Assembly (NCBI GenBank): GCA_036250225.1
Contig: JAPZLL010000010.1
Coordinates: 1,116,001 to 1,180,000, forward strand
Direction: 5' to 3'
DNA length: 64,000 nucleotides
Origin: Cercophora sp. LCS_1
Lineage: Eukaryota > Ascomycota > Sordariomycetes > Sordariales > Lasiosphaeriaceae
The notes beneath the pieces were generated by a model. That model was given only the letters and a program-made list of their open reading frames with translations, had not been told where the DNA came from and ran no database searches. Of the stretch, positions 1 to 8,675 are shown piece by piece. The position numbers and the translations under genes are program-made. Each line of letters begins with the position of its first letter. Positions within the stretch are counted from its first letter, which is position 1.

Positions 1-1
1 G

Positions 2-2017
2 ATGCGCGACGCCATTACAAAGGCGGCTGAGTCCCACTTTTCCATCCTCGAAAACATCAGAGATCTTGCTCTACAGAAGATTGGCATGAAGTGGGCCTGG
101 ATGGACGGTATAACCTACAAGGACTGGGCCAAGTACCACCAGCTCAAGGATCGTTTCGAGGAGGGGAAGGGCGGCCTCCACAGCCTCATCATCAACCACC
201 CCAGCCTTGAGGCCGCTCAACTTGAGGCCGCGGGGATCGAGGACGATGCCATGAAAATTGCCGTGGCGTGTGCCGAGGAGCTGAAGCGCCTAAAGCAGGA
301 CGGCCTCGAGAAAATCAAGGATGCCACAAGCCAGCCCATCGAGGCGTCTGAAAAGTTATCTGAGGCGTCCGAGAAATTACCCGAGCCCTCCGAAAACCCA
401 TCCGGCGCAACATCTCAGGCGTCTGAGAAATTATCAGACGTACCTGAAAAATTATCTGACGCCTCTGAAGAATTATCTGGGGAGTCTGAGAAGCTATCAT
501 CGGAGGCGTCCGAGGAGCCATCCGAGGCTGCAGAACCTACTTCGGCGGCAAACCTCAATCCCGATGAGGCAGGCGTCCCCGATGTTGTCTCAACTGTCTT
601 GCTCGAGGTCCTCGAAGAGACACCCGTGTATGTTGGGAACACCACTGAGCTCGAGGAAGACGGCCCACCGCCCGCCGAACTTCCCCTCGACGATGCCGGC
701 AAAGAGATTGACCAAGAGGAGGAACAGCCTCTGCCGTCTGCCACGTCTTCGGTCAAGCCAGCGCTCTTCGGCGCCATGGCGCAGGCTGTCCCTAGCCGCC
801 AGCCTTATATCGAAGATGAGTTGGATGACGACTCGGATGCTGGAGCCTTGGACTCGATCCGCGACGAGCTCAGATCCATTTACGACAAGGCGTTTGCTAG
901 TGTCACAGAGGCCTACTCTGCCCACGGAAAGGAGTCTGCCAATGCTGCGGAGGCCCACCCTAACTACGAAAGTGCGTTTGCCACCGTCACGGAAGCCTAC
1001 AGCAAGGCGCTGGCATCCGCGAGCTCTCGGATGGATGACGCCCTGATGGCCGCCTCGAAGCGTCTCTATGGCACGTCCACGACGACCAACCGTATCTTGC
1101 CAACAACAGTTGTTCTCCCCCCTCTCCCCGGGTGGGCCCACATCGAGTCTGTCGCGGCCGAGCAACTTCGTCAGGGCCGCCTTTGGGCTGAGCAGCAGTA
1201 TGAGAGCGCCAAGGTAGCCATCGGCCTCGCCACTCCCACGCCTTCGACGCCGTCTGAGCACATGAACAGGATGCTCGAAAACGCCAGGCACAACTACTAT
1301 GCCGGCCTTGGCGTCGCCCACGACCGGTATTCGCAATTCCTTGCCGCTGCCAGCTCTGCGATGAGCTCAATAACAGCAACACCCACCCCGACGGATCTGG
1401 CCGGCACTGCCTCGTCAGTCGCGTCCGCTGCTAGCGAGACAGCTGCATCCGTCGCCTCCGTGGCCGGCAAAAAGGCGGCTTCCGCCGCTTCGGTGGTGGG
1501 CGAGAACGTATCATCCGCGGCCGCGGCAGGCTACGAGAGCGCTGCTTCTGTTGCGTCGGTAGTTGGTGACAACGCTTCCTCTGTTGTCGCCGCCGGGTAT
1601 GATGGTGCTGCTGCCGCCGCAGGCAAGGTCAGTGAGACATGGGACTCGGTTGTCGACAGGCTCAGTGTCGAGATCTACGGTGCGCCGACACCCACTCCTT
1701 GGTATGCCAGCGCCTACAGCGCAGTCGGCGAATACGCAGCCTCGGCCACCGAGGCTGCTGGTAGCTCTGCCGCCGCTGCGACAGACAGCGCTGTCAAACA
1801 GTACGAAGCGGTTCTTGTCCTCGTATCCGAGCTCCTCGTTGGCAAGGAGCCAACTTTCTCGGAGAGCGTTCTCTCCCGGGTCCATGCCGTCTACTCCAGC
1901 GGGGCTGCCTCGGCATCGAGTATTGCCAGCGCCGCCTCCGCAACAGCTGCCTCGGCTGCCTCGGAGGTGACGGAGAGGGTTAAGGGCGCGACCGACTACG
2001 TCAAGGAGGAGCTTTAG
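2..2017 (+). CDS. Ala/Ser-rich low-complexity protein, 5' end may be cut off
   Basis: An open frame of 671 codons runs from the window edge to a TAG stop; the first ATG is at base 2, so the true start may lie outside. Residues 1-105 look globular, with a Trp-rich patch (WAWMDG, DWAKYH). Residues 110-185 are an acidic segment built from degenerate SEKLS/SEELS units. From about 285 on the chain is Ala/Ser-rich, with recurring PTPTP motifs and repeats of the type SVASAAS and AAGYESAAS. I see no signal peptide or membrane helix in what is present. Similar Ala-rich fungal proteins are often labelled as a homeobox factor in databases, but I see no homeodomain here. Function unknown. Confidence 0.75.
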   Translation: MRDAITKAAESHFSILENIRDLALQKIGMKWAWMDGITYKDWAKYHQLKDRFEEGKGGLHSLIINHPSLEAAQLEAAGIEDDAMKIAVACAEELKRLKQDGLEKIKDATSQPIEASEKLSEASEKLPEPSENPSGATSQASEKLSDVPEKLSDASEELSGESEKLSSEASEEPSEAAEPTSAANLNPDEAGVPDVVSTVLLEVLEETPVYVGNTTELEEDGPPPAELPLDDAGKEIDQEEEQPLPSATSSVKPALFGAMAQAVPSRQPYIEDELDDDSDAGALDSIRDELRSIYDKAFASVTEAYSAHGKESANAAEAHPNYESAFATVTEAYSKALASASSRMDDALMAASKRLYGTSTTTNRILPTTVVLPPLPGWAHIESVAAEQLRQGRLWAEQQYESAKVAIGLATPTPSTPSEHMNRMLENARHNYYAGLGVAHDRYSQFLAAASSAMSSITATPTPTDLAGTASSVASAASETAASVASVAGKKAASAASVVGENVSSAAAAGYESAASVASVVGDNASSVVAAGYDGAAAAAGKVSETWDSVVDRLSVEIYGAPTPTPWYASAYSAVGEYAASATEAAGSSAAAATDSAVKQYEAVLVLVSELLVGKEPTFSESVLSRVHAVYSSGAASASSIASAASATAASAASEVTERVKGATDYVKEEL

Positions 2018-2646
2018 GAGATACCGACAGTGGTCAAGCGAGACGACGGCATGTGTGTGCGGTCAAGACGGACACGCCACGCCGCGCCCTGGAGGAGCAA
2101 AGGGCACACAGATACGACTTAATGATAATCGGACACGATGAGATGTAGCAATCGACGGAGGGGAGGCAACCTTGAGCTTGCAGCGTGTCATCGCAGGCGT
2201 GACACGTTTGGATTGGTGGTGTGGATGCTGAGTGTTGTGGTAAATACGGGACAGGCCTTTCATTTGTATCCTTTACTGATACCCAGGTTTCATCAAGCAA
2301 CGGACCCTGGGACATAACCGTGGTAGGGTCTGCAAAGCGGTCGAATTCTCCCACTCATTGACGGAGGAGGCGTTTTTGGTTGATGTCCAGCGAAATATGT
2401 ACACTTGAACAGAATGTAGAACACGGCCAGCGAGGAAATGCATGATAACAAGAGTCTTGACATTACACATTACTTTCTACGCTGCGTCCGCCCGTGGAAC
2501 AAGTCCCGCTGTGTCCCTTGTTCGGATGCTCCTATGTCTGTCTAGCAACAACGCTTGCTCGCTATCTATGATGGTATGATGTTGAGTAATGCTGGCAGAT
2601 ATCATGTACAACGGCACCGACGCATCTCGACCGCACCAAACGCCAC
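2018..2646. other. Intergenic, convergent 3' ends
   Basis: The gene to the left and the desaturase-like gene to the right both end here. I see no further coding or RNA signal. Confidence 0.6.
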
Positions 2647-4009
2647 TCATTTCGTCTTCTTGCCCGCGGTGACCTTGGAGCCCGACAACTTGTACTTGAC
2701 CCGAATCTCCTCGTCACTGAAAGCCCGCGTGTGTCGCCTCAGCATATCCATGCGCTCCTCGTGCGTCATGTTGATCTGCTTCTCGCCGATGGGGACAAGA
2801 CACTTGGCGAGGTGGTCATAGTCCTTCATGAGCAACTTGATGGTCATGACGACAAAGTCAATGTTGTGGAAGACGAGGGCGTTTTGCGAGGCGTAGTCAG
2901 TGCGGGCCTGGAGGAAGGCGACGGGGTGCTCGCGCCAGTGGCGGAGGGGGTTGAGATGGTGCGAGGTGTGGTAGCCGTCGTTGAAGCAGTAGCGGTTGGA
3001 CTGTTTCTCATGATTAGTTTGGGTCGCATTGAGTCAAAGATGGGATGCGATGACTTACAGCGACATCGATGAGCGTCACGCTCGATCGGAAATCCGAATC
3101 GGGCTCTTCTTCGTCGACAAAGGCGTGTTGGCCCCAGTTTCCGACCATGAGAGCCACACGGAGGAGGGATACAGGGAGCAGCAATACGACGGTCGCTGCA
3201 GAGGGGTTGAGTTTGTACAGCGAAAAGAGGGCGGCATAGGATGAGAGCTCCCAGAGGCAGGACTTGACTGCGAGCGTCTTGCGCCCCGAGCGCAGGAAGT
3301 AGAGCGGCAGATCGAGCCAGATGAGGAAGAAGAAGCGGCCGAGGTACTGCAGGAAACTGAAGAAGGAATCGCGCTGGTAGCGGATGGTGGATGACAGATC
3401 ATTGGGGCCGTTACCCTCGACGTGGTGGTGCTTGACGTGATGATAGAAGTAGCTGTTCCATGTGTGTCCCATGAGCGGGTCCATGATGTAGGGGAAGACA
3501 TTGTCGATGAGAGACAGCTTCTTGGACAGAACGCCGTGCATGTGGATGTGCTGGTGCTTGAGAAGTGTGTATGGGCCCATGTATGAGGCCTGCATCAAGA
3601 CGTGGAAGACGGCGTGAACATAGCTGAAGCGGAAGAAGAGCAGGATGGCGCTGGGCAGCGTCGTGGCAAAGTAGAGCAGGAGATGGGAGACGAAGACGAC
3701 GTCCGTCTCAACGCGCACCAGGCCGCGCGCCCATGAGATGTAACTCTCTAGAAGACGACGCAGGAAGGGCGGGATGACGCCCGAGCGCAAGTAATCGACA
3801 TCATATGAGGTGAAGACGGTGGGTTCAAAACGGGTGTCCTGAGGATTGTTGGCGGCTTTGAGTTTGACAACGGACGGCTCCTCATTCTCCTCCTTGCTCG
3901 ACGGTGTGGCGCCGGATAGTGCGCCTGCGATGTCATCGTCCATCTGCTGCAGCACCACTCTGTCGGCGTGCGTCAGCTGGGGGTCAAAAGTAAGTGATGA
4001 CAGCCCCAT
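2647..4009 (-). CDS. Fatty-acid-desaturase-like membrane protein
   Basis: Two exons (4009-3059 and 3000-2647) flank a 58-bp intron (donor GTAAGT, acceptor AACAG, phase 0), giving 434 aa. The second exon restores the motif YHTSHH. The protein has the three histidine clusters of the membrane di-iron desaturase/hydroxylase superfamily (PF00487 type): HQHIHMH near residues 152-158, HHVKHHH near 190-196, and HTSHH near 328-332. Hydrophobic stretches lie at about 103-140 and 215-290. The family uses a di-iron centre to desaturate or hydroxylate acyl chains in the ER membrane; the substrate cannot be read from the sequence. The N-terminal 60 residues are polar. An upstream ATG at 4009 with no in-frame competitor sets the start. 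Confidence 0.85.
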
Positions 4010-4985
4010 GATAGCGTTGAGTCAAGGTGGCCCCTGGGTTCGATGCAAGCGGTGAAGAAGAAACCAGATGAAATGGGTGTGAAAAAAAAGTTTCTGGACC
4101 CGGGAAAAAAATCCCCTGGCCGGAGGAAGAAAAGGATTGAGAGGGATTCGCGAGGAACAAGACTACTGCGGATAATGCGGATGCTAGCGGAGCCTTCTTT
4201 GTGTGCTTCCGGGAGGTGCACTTGCCCGTGAGCGCCGAGTCCGAGTCGGTGCCGATTGTCGAGAAAATGCTTTTCGGCGGAGCCAAGAACACGGGTCTCT
4301 CTTGAACAAAGTTTGCGAGGGGGATAAACACCGGATAAGCTCCCCGCGGGGACGGGCTGGGCAGCTGAGGGCGGTGGACTGCCGCGTGGACTGACACTGA
4401 CAGCGCGGCCCGTCCTCGTCGGGGGTGCTGGTCCCCTTCTCTCGTTGGCGGGCGGCACTTACGCTGAGCTGCGCGGTCGTGGCGCTAAGGGTTCTGGAAC
4501 AGGAGGGCTCACACGAAGTGGGGCGTTTGGAATGAGCGGCCGGATCTCGTCTCGTCTCCTCTCGACGTCGCACAAGCGGAAACTGCGATACAAAATGCCA
4601 CTGGCCTTTTAGGTTGCAAGCCAAACCATGTGTTTTTGGGGCGTGACTTCAGGTGCGTGTTCAGTTTGTTGCCAACGTTGAGAAGTAACGGCTGTCGACG
4701 GACGAAAAGTCTCCTGTCAAGTCACAGCCGTTGGGTCGAACGTTATCGTGCGATGCCAAGATGTCGTGGCTGAACGGAAAATTTGATAAGGACCACCAAC
4801 AGGGGTTGCGAGAAATCCCTGCAAAATCTCAGCATTATATCGCATCTTGTGTGACACGCATCGGCAAAGACAGAGAAGAGGAAAGCGCAAGAACAAGAGG
4901 CATCGGCAAAAGTTGCATCAGTGAAATCGTGGTAGTATTATAATCGCTGGATAGCCCATCGGCGACAGAGCCGAAAAATAGCGGG
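4010..4985. other. Intergenic, promoter side of the desaturase-like gene
   Basis: This stretch separates the start of the desaturase-like gene from the end of the HeLo-like gene, both on the minus strand. It contains short A-runs near 4084-4110. I see no gene. Confidence 0.5.
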
Positions 4986-7900
4986 TCAACTTACACCGGC
5001 CAAGCCCCCATGATCGGCCGGTATGCCCTGCACCGACAGCTGTCTCGTGTCGCGGGCGAGATCCGCATCAAGGCCTTCATCGTAAGAGTCCTCATCGCCG
5101 TCGTTAACTTCGTCGTCTTCATCATTACCCCTAACCCCCTGTGCAGTCCCGTAAATGCCGTGGCCCTCTCTATATGCGGCGCCCTCTCTCCTTGACCGCT
5201 GCAAACCGCCCAGGAAAGTGGTGCCGGCCACGCCGCTCATCCTCTTTTGGTGGTAATCATTCCTCACCACGATCTCGCCTCCGGGTAGTCGGATCTCGCT
5301 CGCTTCGAGGGTCTCAGCAATGTCGCGAAGCAGCACGTCCATGGGACAGATGTAGGCCACCCTGTTCCGCCCACTCCACGCCAAGATGTGGCCACAGACA
5401 CGCCCGTCGTTTCTCTCGGTAACCCAAGCACCGCTGTCGCCCGGGATACCCATTGGAAGGCCGCGCTTCGGCCCGGTCCGGTCGCTAGATCGGCTCACCG
5501 GGGTGCCTTTTGTCGGAACGCCTGACACCTGGTAGATCTGGCTGGGCGAGGTTCTGCCATAGATCTTGACAGAAGCCACCGTCTGCAGGATCTGCCCGGC
5601 CTGAAGCCCGCTTGTCCTGGCCATACACTGGACCTCCAGCCCCGGCAGCTCCTTGGAAGGGGCCACCACTGTGGGCTGAACGGTTGACGTGCTGCTGGTC
5701 GGCTTCTTCTTGCCACGCTTGCCACCGCTCCGAACCGGTTCCGCCCTCGGTATGCAGTTTGTGTCCGGCTGTCGCTCTCCCCTGAACTCGAAGAGCGCCC
5801 AGTCAATCTCGTGGAGGAGGCCATCCATAGTCCGGCGCCGGATCCCGCTGGATGCATACATCTCACCCAAGCCGTGTGTATCGAGATGATCCTCGTCCTG
5901 GGTTTCCGAATTTGGGTAAAACCCATCAGGAACATCGTCGAGCGCTGGCTGTGTAATGAAGTAGTCCTCGCCGCAACCTGGCTCGATGCCTGGGATGTCG
6001 CCCGGCTCGGAGAAATCGCCCTCGTCCTCATCCTCACTGTCAGACTGGTCACTAGTAATGGCCGATTCTGAGTATGAGTCCGAGTCCGAGTCGGAGAATT
6101 CGCATGAATAGTCCTCGCTGCCACTGCTGTCCGGATCGGATTCCGCGTTCTGATACTGCTCCGAATACCACGCGTGAAGATCAGGCAACCCTGGAGGACT
6201 TGCCATGGACCGGGAAACATCTTGTTTTGCGGGCGGCGCCTCGGGAAGTTGGCCCTGCTCGGGGTCGTCCAACATGTGATGGACCGTCATTCCGTATGGT
6301 TTGTCATCCACCACGATCAATCCTCCGAAGCTGACCGGGGGAAGATGGCGATCGCCGATCCAGGCCCCAATGCTGGCGCCGTTCAGTGGCCGCTCCTGAT
6401 AATCGGGGTTGGCCGCCGTAACCTCTTCGTCGTCTTCGTCTCGCGCCTTCGCCTTGCTACGTGCCGGATACTGGTGGCGAGACCGGATCACCTGGCCGTG
6501 GCAGACCTTGAGTCCAAAGCCAGTCCCAACGTCGAAGAGAGTGGGCAGCTTCTTCTTGAGAATAGCCCGTACTTTCCCCACGGATGTGCACTGGATGAGC
6601 ACGGTCGGCTTCGCAGTCTTCACCGACTCGCCAATCGATGTGAGGGATACCTCGACCGACTCGGGGTACTTTCGGTAAAAGTGCTTAAGTGCGCCGTTCA
6701 CTTGGGGCATCACGACTGTGTGCCACTGGTCGACCACATCGGGAGAGAGTTGAAGGAATGGGTAGCTCCTCATCTTGACAGACGTCTTCTTCGCGGATGC
6801 GCCAACAGCTTCGGGTACCGCAAAAGTCAGTTCCTGGAGCCTTTCGATACCTGGGAGCCACTCACCTTGAGATTGAGCCTGCGGGGCTGCTGGCTCTGAT
6901 GTTGTCTTGCCTGCACCCACAGACTTCTCGCTCTTCTCTTCCTTCGAGGGGCCGGCAACGGAACCGGCGGATGCTGTGCTAAGACGCGAGGGCTGGGCCC
7001 GTACCTCGCCCAAATCATCCCCAAGTCGCTCGTCGAGGTTGCTCACGCCGTCAAGGATGCAGCAGGCTTCGAGGTAGCGACTCGCCCTGAACTCAACCCT
7101 AGATACTATCCGCTCGACAGAATGGGTTCCCGCCATCTCCTGGTCGACAGCATTGAAGCAAGCTTGGACGGCCTTCATGTACAGGGTGCCGCATCGGATG
7201 GCGAGCTGCTCAAAGACGGACTCGGGGATGGCAGGCGAGGCAGGGTCGGATACAAGGTTCTCCAGCTTGGTCCACAAGCCAACTGAGAGAAGGATCATGG
7301 CCAAGGAGTACAGATCAAAAGTCTTTGAGTCGGCATTGTTCGTCAGAGGTGATTGGCTGGTGTTTCTCGGGTCCAGAGGGTGCCGGTAGAGCGAAAAGGT
7401 CTTCTCATCCTGTGTCTGTGGGTCTGTGAACAGATCGAATGAAGAAACCAGGGGCCGTCTGATGTCGACTTCGCCCTGAGTGATCCCGCTAACTTCAGGG
7501 TCTGTGCCCACAGCATTACAGAAAGAAACATTCTCATCAACAAGGTTAGCGTGTGTGATGCCCCGGGCGTGCATGTCAAAAACAGTATTTGCGAGGTTAG
7601 CCGCCAACCGGAACTTTGCTTCGAGCTTAGGTTCAAAATCTGGCCGTGCCAGAAGGTCTGCCAGAGAGCAGAGGTTATAAAGTGGGTTCTGTGTGAGGTG
7701 TTCGAATGTGACAGGATTGAAGGTTTTCGGAAACTGGTAAACAAGGCCGAACCTGGAGTTGTCCATGTCTTCAAAATAGCCCAGCAGTCGTGGAAGGCCG
7801 GTCCAGGATGTAGAGCCTCTTGGAGACTCCGCTTGTAGGCCTGAAGACAGTTTCCCAAACCGGTCCATGGGTGGAGAGATGCCGGTCATCGAGTAAATCG

Positions 7901-8675
7901 AGTCAAAGGTGGCGTACTCGAGAAGGAGGGGAGCGTGTGGTTGGCGCCCACCCATTGACTGCGTCAGATCGGCAAAGGCCTGTCGTTCCATGAAGACAAC
8001 ATCTCTTGCCCGCTCGCTTTCGGCGCGCTCCGTCATGGGAACCGCCTGGATGGCTCGGAGACTGGTCAGGGTTGCCGGATCAATCTGCTGGGGGGTCTGG
8101 ATGCGCGACGAGCCAAAAGGCCGCAGATCCTCAGCGGAGGCAGACGGCTTGGACAGCCTCTCCCGGGTGGCAGATGAAGACTGTGCGTAAGATGACCTCG
8201 TCCTCGACAGGTCGTAGAGAGTGTCGATGGATGTGGTCAAGTCCCGGATCAGGTCTTCAAATCGGTTCTTGTCCCACACCACCAGCTGGATCTTCTCGCC
8301 CTTCTTTGGCGGCTGATCCGCATCAACCCGCTCCCCGGCCAACCGGCGCGAGCTGTGCCATAGTGGTTCGGCCTCTGCAAGAATGTCCTTGATGGTCGAC
8401 ATGATGCTGCCGACAACCTCGCTGAGACCAGCCTTGGACAAAGACGAATCGATCAAAATCTCGGCAGACGACTGGTTCGGGTCAGACCACTCTAACCCCC
8501 AGCTTGTCAGGCGGTCTTTTTGGATGCGGAGCTTCCGGTGCAGCGACTTGATCTCGGGATCGGCCTCGGTATACTGCGGAGGGTCCTTCACGAAGTCGGA
8601 CGACTTCTTGGTGTCATTGTACAGCCTGCTGAGCCTGCGCATGGGCAGAGCGCCCACGGGCATGATTGAGTCCAT
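4986..8675 (-). CDS. HeLo-like / pseudokinase / trypsin-like serine protease protein
   Basis: This is one uninterrupted 1229-codon frame; the ATG at 8675 lies in a strong GCCGCCATGG context. Residues 1-165 resemble the HeLo (prion-inhibition) helical domain, seen in the RIQKDRLTSWG helix. Residues 245-545 are the kinase-like domain that often follows HeLo in fungi: THANLVDEN at 374-382 replaces HRDLxxxN, so the catalytic Asp is absent; SSFD at 411-414 replaces DFG; LYRHPLDP and DLYSLAMILLSVGLW follow. Residues 635-1140 resemble a chymotrypsin fold: His in MTVHHML (799/800), Asp in DWALF (958) and Ser in GDSGAW (1081) form an apparently complete triad. A D/S/E-rich insert (845-895) and Lys-rich segment (985-991) split the protease part. 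HeLo domains are membrane-acting cell-death modules; HeLo plus pseudokinase recalls MLKL. The role in cell death or defence is inference; HeLo is the least certain call. Confidence 0.8.
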   Translation of the reverse strand: MDSIMPVGALPMRRLSRLYNDTKKSSDFVKDPPQYTEADPEIKSLHRKLRIQKDRLTSWGLEWSDPNQSSAEILIDSSLSKAGLSEVVGSIMSTIKDILAEAEPLWHSSRRLAGERVDADQPPKKGEKIQLVVWDKNRFEDLIRDLTTSIDTLYDLSRTRSSYAQSSSATRERLSKPSASAEDLRPFGSSRIQTPQQIDPATLTSLRAIQAVPMTERAESERARDVVFMERQAFADLTQSMGGRQPHAPLLLEYATFDSIYSMTGISPPMDRFGKLSSGLQAESPRGSTSWTGLPRLLGYFEDMDNSRFGLVYQFPKTFNPVTFEHLTQNPLYNLCSLADLLARPDFEPKLEAKFRLAANLANTVFDMHARGITHANLVDENVSFCNAVGTDPEVSGITQGEVDIRRPLVSSFDLFTDPQTQDEKTFSLYRHPLDPRNTSQSPLTNNADSKTFDLYSLAMILLSVGLWTKLENLVSDPASPAIPESVFEQLAIRCGTLYMKAVQACFNAVDQEMAGTHSVERIVSRVEFRASRYLEACCILDGVSNLDERLGDDLGEVRAQPSRLSTASAGSVAGPSKEEKSEKSVGAGKTTSEPAAPQAQSQGEWLPGIERLQELTFAVPEAVGASAKKTSVKMRSYPFLQLSPDVVDQWHTVVMPQVNGALKHFYRKYPESVEVSLTSIGESVKTAKPTVLIQCTSVGKVRAILKKKLPTLFDVGTGFGLKVCHGQVIRSRHQYPARSKAKARDEDDEEVTAANPDYQERPLNGASIGAWIGDRHLPPVSFGGLIVVDDKPYGMTVHHMLDDPEQGQLPEAPPAKQDVSRSMASPPGLPDLHAWYSEQYQNAESDPDSSGSEDYSCEFSDSDSDSYSESAITSDQSDSEDEDEGDFSEPGDIPGIEPGCGEDYFITQPALDDVPDGFYPNSETQDEDHLDTHGLGEMYASSGIRRRTMDGLLHEIDWALFEFRGERQPDTNCIPRAEPVRSGGKRGKKKPTSSTSTVQPTVVAPSKELPGLEVQCMARTSGLQAGQILQTVASVKIYGRTSPSQIYQVSGVPTKGTPVSRSSDRTGPKRGLPMGIPGDSGAWVTERNDGRVCGHILAWSGRNRVAYICPMDVLLRDIAETLEASEIRLPGGEIVVRNDYHQKRMSGVAGTTFLGGLQRSRREGAAYREGHGIYGTAQGVRGNDEDDEVNDGDEDSYDEGLDADLARDTRQLSVQGIPADHGGLAGVS

